From NCBI GenBank assembly GCA_964439395.1, contig CAYTNV010000001.1:62001-126000 (forward strand): DNA of 64,000 nt. Reading direction: 5' to 3'. The notes below the pieces were generated by a model that was not told the origin of the DNA, did not search any database, and saw only the letters and a program-made list of their open reading frames with translations. Both the position numbers and the translations under genes were made by a program. Positions within the stretch are counted from its first letter, which is position 1. Every line of letters begins with the position of its first letter. Shown here piece by piece: positions 55,125-62,968 of this stretch. Source of the DNA: JAUUSJ01 sp964439395 (GTDB taxonomy: Bacteria > Bacillota > Clostridia > Lachnospirales > Lachnospiraceae).

Positions 55125-55769
55125 ATGCGAGTAGAATATGAATACAGAGAAAAGATATATGAATATTTTTCCCATAAGACTCTTGGATATGAGTCTAAAA
55201 AAATGCGATATGAAATGTCAAATATGAGTATTTTTAGCATAAGTACAAATTATATATGGATAGCAAACGAAAAAGAAGCATTTTATAATTATGTAGCTAA
55301 TATATTTCAAAAATTAATATTTCAAAATCTATATCCAGAAAAAGATGTTTCGTGTAATATATTGCAATCTCATACGCAAAGAAATAGTTTAGAATGTTTC
55401 CACAAATATAATATTTATATGATGATAGTAAGGGAAATGAAAAATCCAAAATCTAGGGTGGAGAATAGTTATAGATTATGGAAAAAAATTGAAAAAGATT
55501 TAGAAACTAAACTGGATAAAATTGATTTGGGAGAGGAAATTCGAGCAGATATAGGTGAAAAAAGTTATTGGTATGGGGTGAAAAAAGTACCAGTAGAAGA
55601 ATTTTCACCTAATATTCTCCTAATTGGTTCAGATGGAGGAGAGATTGCTTACGGTATTAATTCAAAGTGCGAATATATTGAGGTTCCATTTATACCGATG
55701 GATGAGGAAGAAGTTTTAGTTATTGCTGAAACATTTGAGGAGTTTATCCAGTATCTTTATAAAGAATAA
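55125..55769 (+). CDS. SUKH-type immunity protein, chimeric N-terminus
   Basis: 214 residues. The C-terminal part (about 150-213: EEFSPNILLIGSDGGEIAYG, EYIEVPFIPMD, EEFIQYLYKE) is the second half of a SMI1/KNR4 (SUKH) domain, the commonest immunity fold of contact-dependent toxins. The usual first half of SUKH is missing; instead residues 1-140 are an unfamiliar basic, Tyr-rich segment. It may be a recombined gene joining two immunity genes. GGGGA ribosome site overlaps the previous stop region, suggesting co-transcription. Confidence 0.65.
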   Translation: MRVEYEYREKIYEYFSHKTLGYESKKMRYEMSNMSIFSISTNYIWIANEKEAFYNYVANIFQKLIFQNLYPEKDVSCNILQSHTQRNSLECFHKYNIYMMIVREMKNPKSRVENSYRLWKKIEKDLETKLDKIDLGEEIRADIGEKSYWYGVKKVPVEEFSPNILLIGSDGGEIAYGINSKCEYIEVPFIPMDEEEVLVIAETFEEFIQYLYKE

Positions 55770-55798
55770 TATAGTTATTAAATATAGGAAGGTGTATT

Positions 55799-56386
55799 AT
55801 GCTAGATGCATTTTTGAATTATTTTGAGGAAAATATAAAACTAAATCCAACTGGAAGTTTGTATGAAGATTTTATAAACTAGTTCGGCGGTAAAAGCTTT
55901 GGAAATGGACTTTTCCGTTCCTTTTCCAATGAAAATATTGAAAAATGGACAACAATAGTGACGGAAGCATATCCAGAAGCTCAGGGGCAATTTAAATTAT
56001 TTGGATTTGACTGGCTGGGACGATGCTTTGGAGTTAGTTTAAGGAAGAATGAGTCAGAAAAGATATTTATGTTTGAGATAGGAACTGGTGAGGTGCTTGG
56101 AATTCCTTGTTCTTTAGAAAACTTTTTGAATGAAGAAATTCCTTTATACGCAGATGACTGTCTCGCAGCTTCATTTTTTGACGAGTGGATGACGGTTAAT
56201 GAAGAAGCTATTGCATATGAAAACTGTGTTGGTTACATAGTTCCATTGTTTTTAGGCGGAGATGATGAGATAGATAATTTGGAAGAGACTGATATGGAAG
56301 TGTATTGGGGGATAACTGCACAAATTGCAAATGCAGTAGAGGATTATCCAGATGGAACAGAATTTGGAGAATTTACAATAGAGTAA
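55799..56386 (+). pseudogene. Tdi1/DUF1851-type immunity gene with an amber codon
   Basis: ATG at 55799 after AGGAAGGTG starts MLDAFLNYFEENIKLNPTGS, then TAG at 55880-55882 interrupts. The same frame continues FGGKSFGNGLFRSFSNENIE, FGFDWLGRCFGVSLRKNESE, FEIGTGEVLGIPCSLENFLN, and stops at 56386. This is the GAD-like/T6SS Tdi1 immunity architecture at full length (about 195 codons) with only this one lesion. Confidence 0.8.
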
Positions 56387-56714
56387 AAAAAGAATTTCGT
56401 TTGCCTGCGATTATTCCCTTAGTATTGTATAATTATAAAGATAATTGGACAGCGAAGATACAAAGCGAGAGTTTTTGGAACAATTTCAGAAAGGAGATGA
56501 CAAAATGATTAGTTCAATTGAAACGATTCTGATGGAAGAAAGAGAAGCGGGAAAAATAGAAGGAAAAATAGAAGGAAGAATGGAGGAAAAAAGGGAAACA
56601 GCTCTGAATATGAAAAAGAGAGGATATTCAGATAATACTATTGCAGATATACTAGAGGTTGGTGTCAATAAGCTGCATCAATGGTTTACTAGTGCCAATC
56701 TGATAAAATCATAA
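56387..56714 (+). pseudogene. Rpn/PD-(D/E)XK transposase-like nuclease remnant
   Basis: FRLPAIIPLVLYNYKDNWTA (56395-56455) is the conserved centre of Rpn-type recombination-promoting nucleases; after a frameshift the C-terminal tail follows (ISSIETILMEEREAGKIEGK, then GYSDNTIADILEVGV) to 56714. The catalytic N-terminal half is gone. Rpn genes are mobile and often sit in variable regions. Confidence 0.7.
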
Positions 56715-56821
56715 ATTTGTGGTTGAGAATAGTGGTTATAAAGAGATATAAATAGATTTTTATTAAAATATTTATTATATTTATTAAAGAAATAAAAAAT
56801 GAAATAAAAGTTAAAACAAAG

Positions 56822-56852
56822 AGGCAGTAGTCAAGTGACTATTGTCTTTTTT
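56822..56852 (+). terminator. Terminator
   Basis: AGGCAGTAGTCA pairs with TGACTATTGTCT (two G-U pairs) and runs into T6. Ends the immunity array. Confidence 0.7.
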
Positions 56853-56861
56853 GTGAGATAA

Positions 56862-56908
56862 GACTGTCATGCGGCTGTCGTGCTTGTGCGAACAGCCATT
56901 TGACAGTC
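56862..56908. repeat. Interrupted inverted repeat
   Basis: GACTGTCA pairs with TGACAGTC and inside it GGCTGT with ACAGCC; locally G+C-rich compared with its surroundings. Lies between the terminator and an RHS fragment; may mark a recombination joint. Confidence 0.5.
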
Positions 56909-56936
56909 AAGTATAGCGAGTGCTCATATCATAATA

Positions 56937-56997
56937 ATTAATAATAAGGATATCAGGGAAAGTACAACAAATATGCTAGATAGTTCTGGTAACAGTG
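56937..56997 (+). pseudogene. Orphan RHS fragment
   Basis: Nearly identical to 51018-51078 of the RHS gene (AAGGATATCAGGGAAAGTAC; AGTTCTGGTAACAGTG), encoding NKDIREST and LDSSGNS. A displaced bit of RHS core at the far side of the immunity array. 56998-57239 beyond it holds only a 32-codon frame at 57017 of uncertain meaning. Confidence 0.85.
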
Positions 56998-57239
56998 AAA
57001 GGGATGGGTGTTAAAAATGCAAAATATGTTAAAAGAAAATGATAGTGTTTTATATACTAGAGAGAAAATGTTTTCAATCTTAAAAGAGATAGAGTTTATC
57101 ATTTTACCCAAATGACCTTAAATTTTTCTTTATGTTTTACAAATCTCACAAATTATGTTGTATATAATTATCAAGTAAGTTAAAATAAATACATAGCAAA
57201 GTATGAAATTAGATAGGATTATGATAATAGGAAGAGAAA

Positions 57240-58442
57240 ATGTTTCACTGGATTAGACGAAAAGAGAAAAATAGACGAAAAGAAAAACTTCGTATTTTTG
57301 TGGCGACAGATTTGCATTATTTATCTAAGGAATTGACGGATTATGGTCCTCTTTTTCAGACTATGATTCGTCAGTCGGATGGTAAAATGACAGAGTACGA
57401 GGAAGAACTTTTGGATGCATTTGTGGATCAGATAAAAACAGAAAAGCCAGATGTGCTTATATTAACTGGAGATTTGACTTTTGATGGGGCGAAGCTAAGT
57501 CATGAAGGTTTGAGAGAAAAGTTAAAAAAACTGAGAGAAGTAGGAATAAAAGTCTACGTTTTACCGGGAAATCATGATATGTGTAAGAAGAATGGTGCGT
57601 ATCGATTTTTAGGAGAGCAGATGTACCCAGAGGAGGGTTTAACAAAAGAAGAATTTTCAAGTTTTTATACAGATTTTGGATACGGGGATGCATTATCTAG
57701 AGATAGAAATTCACTCAGCTATATTGTACAACCAACAGCAGGAATTCGGTTCTTTTTCTTGGATGTGAATGGGTCAAATAAATATAATGAGTTTACGAAA
57801 GAGAGCTTAGTCTGGCTGGAAAAGCAACTAAAAAAAGCGGCAAGAGAAGATGCAATATGTTTAAGCTTTAGTCATCAAAATCTTTTGATCCATAATGAGA
57901 TAGTGGACAGTGGATTTTTGATGGATAATTATGAAAAGGTTCAAAAGATTTTAGAAAAGTATAAAGTGCCAATTCATTTTAGTGGACATATGCATGTACA
58001 AAATATAAAAAGGGGGGTAAATATTTCAGAGGTTATTACATCTTCTCTTCTTATCTCTCCGAATCAGTATGGGATTATAACGATAGAAAATCAAAATATT
58101 TCCTATGAAGTGGAGCAGGTGAATGTATCAAAATGGGCCAAAACAAATGGGAGTCAAAATCCGGATTTATTAAATTTCTCTCATTATGCGAGACATTTCT
58201 TTTTTGACACAAATCTTGAGGCTCTTTTGGAGGGAGTGGATAAAGAGGAGGAAAAAGAGCTAATTCAGTTTTTTGTGGATGTAAATTATGCTTATTATTG
58301 TGGTAAGAAGGAACAAAATCCCAGGAGAGAAGAGATGCTTGCTCTTTGGAGAGAAAAAGATGAGTTTATCGCTGAATATTTAGAGAGTATTTTAAATGGA
58401 ATGAAAGAAGAACATTGCAAGCTTAGGGAGAAGGTGAGGTAA
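57240..58442 (+). CDS. Metallophosphoesterase
   Basis: 400 residues of the calcineurin-like family: D24-L-H26, GDLTFDG, GNHD, an internal SFSHQN and GHMHVQN, the full two-metal site. After a basic N-terminus there is no signal or membrane segment; the residues beyond 300 are helical. Similar Firmicutes proteins are annotated as Icc-like phosphodiesterases; substrate unknown. Its stop overlaps the LysR start by one base (TAATG). Confidence 0.88.
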   Translation: MFHWIRRKEKNRRKEKLRIFVATDLHYLSKELTDYGPLFQTMIRQSDGKMTEYEEELLDAFVDQIKTEKPDVLILTGDLTFDGAKLSHEGLREKLKKLREVGIKVYVLPGNHDMCKKNGAYRFLGEQMYPEEGLTKEEFSSFYTDFGYGDALSRDRNSLSYIVQPTAGIRFFFLDVNGSNKYNEFTKESLVWLEKQLKKAAREDAICLSFSHQNLLIHNEIVDSGFLMDNYEKVQKILEKYKVPIHFSGHMHVQNIKRGVNISEVITSSLLISPNQYGIITIENQNISYEVEQVNVSKWAKTNGSQNPDLLNFSHYARHFFFDTNLEALLEGVDKEEEKELIQFFVDVNYAYYCGKKEQNPRREEMLALWREKDEFIAEYLESILNGMKEEHCKLREKVR

Positions 58443-59365
58443 TGAATACAAATTTTGAGTATTATAAGGTATTTTATTATGTGGCGAAGTATAGAAATTT
58501 GACAAAAGCGGCGAGTGTTTTAAGTACAAGTCAGCCAGCAGTGACGAGAACGATTCATAAGCTAGAAAATGACGTCGGTTGTCGCCTATTTACGAGAAGT
58601 AAATATGGGATGGAACTAACGGCTGAGGGAAAAATATTTTATGAATATGTTTCAGCAGGATGTGAACAGTTTTTCCGAGGAGAGGATAATCTGAGTAATC
58701 TTATTAGTCTTGAAAATGGAACGATTCATATTAGTGCCACAGAGACAGCACTTCATTGTCTGCTTTTCCAGGCAATGGAGGATTTCAATAAAATTTATCC
58801 AAATGTTCATTTTAAAATTTTAAATAATAGTACAAGAGATTCTATTGCAGCTTTAAAAGAGGGAAAGATAGATTTTGCGATGGTATCGTCTGTGCCACTT
58901 TCTATTACAAAGCCTTTAAAGATGAAAAATATAAAGAGTTATCGAGACATTTTAATTGGTGGAAGAAGATATGAGGAGCTATTAAAGGGAAGAAAGTTTT
59001 CACTAACGGAGTTATCGGAATATCCATGGATTAGTTTGACCTCTGAGGCGATTTCTAGAAGATTTGTTGAACTGCATTTTGAACAGTATGGACTTCAGTT
59101 TTCTCCTGATATTGAGCTTGCCACGACAGATATGATTTTACCAGCGGTAAGACATAATCTTGGTATTGGATTTATACCGCCAGAGTTTGCGAGAGAAGAT
59201 ATTAATTCGGGCTCTGTATTTGAAATCGAAGTAGAGGAAGTATTTCCAGAGAGAAATATTATTATGATTTATGATACAGAATATCCTCAGAGTATTGCCT
59301 CTAAGGCGTTTCGAAAATTTGTTATATCTTACCAGGAGGAAAAGTGGAAGGATTTAGGAATATAA
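58442..59365 (+). CDS. LysR-family regulator
   Basis: 307 residues: winged HTH (MNTNFEYYKVFYYVAKYRNL, LSTSQPAVTRTIHKLE) and a LysR effector domain. Co-translated with the metallophosphoesterase. Target not evident. Confidence 0.88.
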   Translation: MNTNFEYYKVFYYVAKYRNLTKAASVLSTSQPAVTRTIHKLENDVGCRLFTRSKYGMELTAEGKIFYEYVSAGCEQFFRGEDNLSNLISLENGTIHISATETALHCLLFQAMEDFNKIYPNVHFKILNNSTRDSIAALKEGKIDFAMVSSVPLSITKPLKMKNIKSYRDILIGGRRYEELLKGRKFSLTELSEYPWISLTSEAISRRFVELHFEQYGLQFSPDIELATTDMILPAVRHNLGIGFIPPEFAREDINSGSVFEIEVEEVFPERNIIMIYDTEYPQSIASKAFRKFVISYQEEKWKDLGI

Positions 59366-59377
59366 AGTAGAAAAAAG

Positions 59378-59420
59378 AAATTCCCAGCAAAAAGAGGAGA
59401 AAGCTTTGCTGGGAATTTTT
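59378..59420. terminator. Bidirectional terminator
   Basis: AAATTCCCAGCAA and TTGCTGGGAATTTTT; A-rich before and T-rich after, serving LysR and the convergent transketolase operon. Confidence 0.8.
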
Positions 59421-59513
59421 GTATTTATAAGGAGTAATTTTGTCTTTTTATTGTTTGGAATTGAAATTTAATACTATTAGATATATTTATATTTAGTTAT
59501 ATTTATTTTTGAA

Positions 59514-60458
59514 CTATTTTGTCTGAAATTGTTTCACTGCTTCGTACACGCCTTTGCCGTCAAGTCCGTATTTCTCGATTAATTTTGCAGCTGGACCAGA
59601 TTCACCAAAAACGTCCTGGATTCCGATTTTCTTGACAGGAACTGGGCAATTTTCCACAAGACAATCGCTGACTGCACTTCCAAGACCTCCAATTACAGAA
59701 TGTTCCTCGACAGTCACAATTTTTCCAGTTTCCTTTGCAGCTTTAATAATCAATTCTTCATCGAGAGGTTTGATTGTATGGATATTGATGACTCTCGCAT
59801 TGATACCGTCAGCTTCCAACATTTTGGCTGCCTCTAAAGCAGAGCTTACACAAAGACCAGTAGCCACGATTGTGATGTCTTTTCCATCCTTTAATGTAAT
59901 ACCTTTTCCAATCTCAAATTTATAGTCTTCATTATCATTAATAACAGGCACAGCGAGACGACCAAATCTCAAGTAAACAGGACCGTCCAACTCATAGGCA
60001 GCTCTTACCGCAGCTTTTGCCTCAACGTCATCGGCAGGATTAATAACAGTCATGCCTGGTATTGTTCTCATAAGAGCGATATCTTCATTGCACTGGTGAG
60101 TTGCCCCGTCTTCACCTACAGAGATTCCAGCATGAGTTGCGCCGATTTTTACATTTAAATGTGGATATCCAACAGAGTTTCGAACCTGCTCAAATGCGCG
60201 TCCAGCAGCGAACATAGCAAAGGTGCTGGCAAATGGAACAAGACCAGTTGTGGCAAGGCCAGCAGCGATGCCAATCATATTACATTCTGCGATACCACAG
60301 TCAATATGGCGTTCTGGGAATACTTTTTTAAATACAGAAGTTTTTGTTGCGCCAGCTAAATCAGCATCTAATACAACGAGATTTTCATATTCCTTTCCTA
60401 ATTCCGCCAAAGCATTTCCATAACTTTCTCTTGTAGCTATTTTTTTTCCTGTTAGCAT
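59514..60458 (-). CDS. Transketolase, C-terminal subunit
   Basis: 314 residues with the pyrimidine-binding and C-terminal domains: DADLAGATKTSVFKKVFPER, GIAECNMIGIAAGLA, FAAGRAFEQVRNSVGYP, and VTVEEHSVIGGLGSA. Works as a heterodimer with the 278-residue N-terminal subunit. The ATG overlaps that gene's end by 7 bp. Transfers two-carbon units between sugar phosphates (non-oxidative pentose phosphate pathway) using thiamine diphosphate. Confidence 0.94.
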   Translation of the reverse strand: MLTGKKIATRESYGNALAELGKEYENLVVLDADLAGATKTSVFKKVFPERHIDCGIAECNMIGIAAGLATTGLVPFASTFAMFAAGRAFEQVRNSVGYPHLNVKIGATHAGISVGEDGATHQCNEDIALMRTIPGMTVINPADDVEAKAAVRAAYELDGPVYLRFGRLAVPVINDNEDYKFEIGKGITLKDGKDITIVATGLCVSSALEAAKMLEADGINARVINIHTIKPLDEELIIKAAKETGKIVTVEEHSVIGGLGSAVSDCLVENCPVPVKKIGIQDVFGESGPAAKLIEKYGLDGKGVYEAVKQFQTK

Positions 60459-61288
60459 AATGCCATACCCTCCTTTTCTAAGTCTTTCATTGCGATTTCA
60501 TACTGCTCATCGTTTGGAGCAGCACCGTGCCAAGATGCCTGATTTTCCATGAAGGAAACTCCCTTTCCTTTTACTGTTTTCATAATAATGGCTGTTGGCA
60601 TTCCTTTTACTTGTCTTGCCTTTTCGAATGCAGCTTCTAATTGCTCCATGTCATTTCCGTTTTCTACATTGATTACGTTAAAGTTGAAGGCTTCAAATTT
60701 TTTATCGATTGGATATGGAGAGCATACATCTTCGATATTCCCGTCAATTTGAAGCCCATTATTATCAACGATTACAGTGAGATTATCGAGCTTTCTATGT
60801 CCTGCGAACATTGCTGCCTCCCAAACTTGACCTTCCTGAATCTCACCGTCTCCGAGAAGAGTATATACACGGTAGTCTTTCTTTTGTAATTTAGCTGACA
60901 ATGCCATACCAACTGCTGCAGAGATTCCCTGACCTAGAGATCCACTTGACATATCTATACCAGGAGTGTGTGCGATACAAGGATGTCCCTGTAAATGAGA
61001 GCCAATATGGCGAAGTGTTTTTAAATCTTCTACTGGAAAATATCCTCGATTTGCAAGTGCGGAGTAAAGACCAGGTGCCGTGTGTCCTTTGGATAGGACA
61101 AAGCGGTCTCTATTCGGATTTTTAGGATCTTCTGGGTCGATATTCATTTCTTTAAAATATAAATATGTAAATACATCTGCTGCGGAGAGAGATCCACCAG
61201 GATGTCCGGCCTTGGCTGCGTGAACACCCTCGATAATACCCTTTCTCACTTCATTTGCTGTTTTTTTGAGTTCTAATATCGTCATCAT
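60452..61288 (-). CDS. Transketolase, N-terminal (ThDP-binding) subunit
   Basis: 278 residues: AKAGHPGGSLSAADVFTYLY, SKGHTAPGLYS, GSLGQGISAAVGMA, the ThDP motif LGDGEIQEGQVWEAAMFAGH. It has the expected length for split transketolases of Firmicutes and archaea. Second gene of the operon, 21 bp after the transaldolase gene. Confidence 0.94.
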   Translation of the reverse strand: MMTILELKKTANEVRKGIIEGVHAAKAGHPGGSLSAADVFTYLYFKEMNIDPEDPKNPNRDRFVLSKGHTAPGLYSALANRGYFPVEDLKTLRHIGSHLQGHPCIAHTPGIDMSSGSLGQGISAAVGMALSAKLQKKDYRVYTLLGDGEIQEGQVWEAAMFAGHRKLDNLTVIVDNNGLQIDGNIEDVCSPYPIDKKFEAFNFNVINVENGNDMEQLEAAFEKARQVKGMPTAIIMKTVKGKGVSFMENQASWHGAAPNDEQYEIAMKDLEKEGMALC

Positions 61289-61309
61289 TTTTAACCCCCT
61301 TTTTATATA

Positions 61310-61963
61310 TTATTCGCCAAATACTGCGATATAATCTTTTTTGAATTTTTCGATACCTGCATCTGTCAATGGATGTTTTGTCATCTGCTCAATTACATTA
61401 TAAGGAACAGTTGCAATATCTGCTCCTGCAAGAGCACAGTCTGTTACGTGAATTGGATTTCTAACGCTTGCAGCGATAATTTTAGTTTCGATATTTGCTA
61501 CTTTGAAGATCTCAGCAATCTCAGCGATTAAATCAGTTCCTCTTACGCTGATATCGTCAAGTCTTCCAAGGAATGGTGATACATAAGTAGCTCCAGCTCT
61601 TGCTGCTAAGAGAGCTTGGTTTGCGCTAAATACAAGAGTAAGGTTTGTCTTAACTCCCTCAGCGCTTAAAACTTTACAAGCCTTTAAACCTTCCACTGTC
61701 ATAGGGATTTTAACAACCATATTTGGATGAATTTTTGCGATTGCTCTTCCTTCTTCAATCATCCCCTCAGCGTCAACTGTTGTTGCTTTTACCTCACCGC
61801 TAATAGCTCCGTCTACGATGGAAGCGATTTCTGCGATAACTTCTTCAAATACTCTGCCCTCTTTTGCAATTAAGGATGGATTTGTAGTAACTCCACAGAT
61901 AACTCCCATATCATTTGCTTTTTTAATATCTTCTACGTTTGCTGTGTCTAAAAAAAACTTCAT
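61310..61963 (-). CDS. Transaldolase / fructose-6-phosphate aldolase family
   Basis: 217 residues of the short TalC/Fsa family: MKFFLDTANVEDIKKANDMG, TTNPSLIAKEG, the Schiff-base Lys in HPNMVVKIPMT, and SPFLGRLDDI. First gene of the operon with split transketolase, so a transaldolase role is more likely than F6P aldolase; the sequence alone cannot decide. AAAGGAG ribosome site and a SigA promoter at 62105-62133. Confidence 0.92.
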   Translation of the reverse strand: MKFFLDTANVEDIKKANDMGVICGVTTNPSLIAKEGRVFEEVIAEIASIVDGAISGEVKATTVDAEGMIEEGRAIAKIHPNMVVKIPMTVEGLKACKVLSAEGVKTNLTLVFSANQALLAARAGATYVSPFLGRLDDISVRGTDLIAEIAEIFKVANIETKIIAASVRNPIHVTDCALAGADIATVPYNVIEQMTKHPLTDAGIEKFKKDYIAVFGE

Positions 61964-62104
61964 AGTCAGTACTCCTTTTTTAAAAATATTTGATTGATTT
62001 AGATAATTTAAACTTTTTTATATTAAAATTCGTTCTAGAACATTTTAAATCATAAATAGTCAGAAATTATTTGGTTAAACACTTTATTTTCTTAACTTGA
62101 TTGT

Positions 62105-62133
62105 ATTGTAGCATGAGAAAAACAAACTGTAAA
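62105..62133 (-). promoter_or_regulatory. SigA promoter of the transaldolase-transketolase operon
   Basis: Minus strand TTTACA (62133-62128), 17 bp, TACAAT (62110-62105), 140 bp before the transaldolase start. Confidence 0.65.
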
Positions 62134-62291
62134 ATAGCAAAAAAACATTGTAGTTATAAGTTTTTGATATAGATATATTGAGGGCATATTCTAAATATTT
62201 TTCTAAAAGCCACGAGAAAAAGTAGGGACGATATAAAATAGTACCATTGAACACATAATTATAGAATAAAGTAAAAAAGTAAAACTAATAC

Positions 62292-62319
62292 TTGACAATA
62301 AGTTTATTGAGAGTATAAT
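62292..62319 (+). promoter_or_regulatory. SigA promoter of the XRE-cupin/potA operon
   Basis: TTGACA (62292-62297), 16 bp, TATAAT (62314-62319). Just downstream GTTTAG-n4-CTAGAC (about 62337-62352) is a partial dyad that could be the operator of the XRE regulator. Confidence 0.7.
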
Positions 62320-62383
62320 ATACATCAGCGAAAAAGTTTAGCAAAACTAGACATAAGGTTTAGAATTAGAAAAGGATTATTTT

Positions 62384-62941
62384 ATGGAAGTGGAATATAT
62401 TAATAAGCAAATTGGAGAGAAGATTAAAGATTTACGAAATCGCAACGGATTAACTCAAGAAGAGTTAGCGAACCGTGCCGAGCTGACAAAAGGTTTTATT
62501 TCTCAGTTAGAGCGAGGACAGGTATCACCGTCTGTTGTGACATTATTAGATTTAATAGAATGTCTGGGCATCACTGCTGCGGAATTTTTTAAAGAGACGG
62601 AGGAAGAAAAGATTGTCTTTTCTGAGGAAGGATATTTTGAAAAGATTGATGAGGTGGGCAATAGTATTCAATGGATTGTTCCAACTGCCCAGGGAAACAG
62701 TATGGAGCCGCTTTTAGTAGTAATACAGCCTCATCAGAGCCTGAGTGAAGATAAGCCCCATGAAGGCGAAGAATTTGGATATGTTATTTCGGGTAAACTG
62801 AAATTATATTTGGGAGATAAATCTTATACAGTGAAGGCGGGAGAGAGTTTTTATTATCCTGCAAAGCGAAAACATCGCATTGAAAATACAGGTGGAAGAC
62901 CTGCAAAGTTTATTTGGGTGAGCACACCGCCATCCTTCTAA
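62384..62941 (+). CDS. XRE-family regulator with cupin domain (PuuR type)
   Basis: 185 residues: HTH_3 (10-65; IKDLRNRNGLTQEELANRAE, KGFISQLERGQVSPS) and a C-terminal cupin_2 (105-180; HQSLSEDKPHEGEEFGYVIS, AGESFYYPAKRKHR). This architecture is that of PuuR-like regulators that precede potABCD polyamine transport genes in Firmicutes. PotA follows 27 bp later. Likely senses putrescine or spermidine and controls its own operon. Confidence 0.93.
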   Translation: MEVEYINKQIGEKIKDLRNRNGLTQEELANRAELTKGFISQLERGQVSPSVVTLLDLIECLGITAAEFFKETEEEKIVFSEEGYFEKIDEVGNSIQWIVPTAQGNSMEPLLVVIQPHQSLSEDKPHEGEEFGYVISGKLKLYLGDKSYTVKAGESFYYPAKRKHRIENTGGRPAKFIWVSTPPSF

Positions 62942-62968
62942 TAAATATAAAATCCAGGAGGAAGAAAT

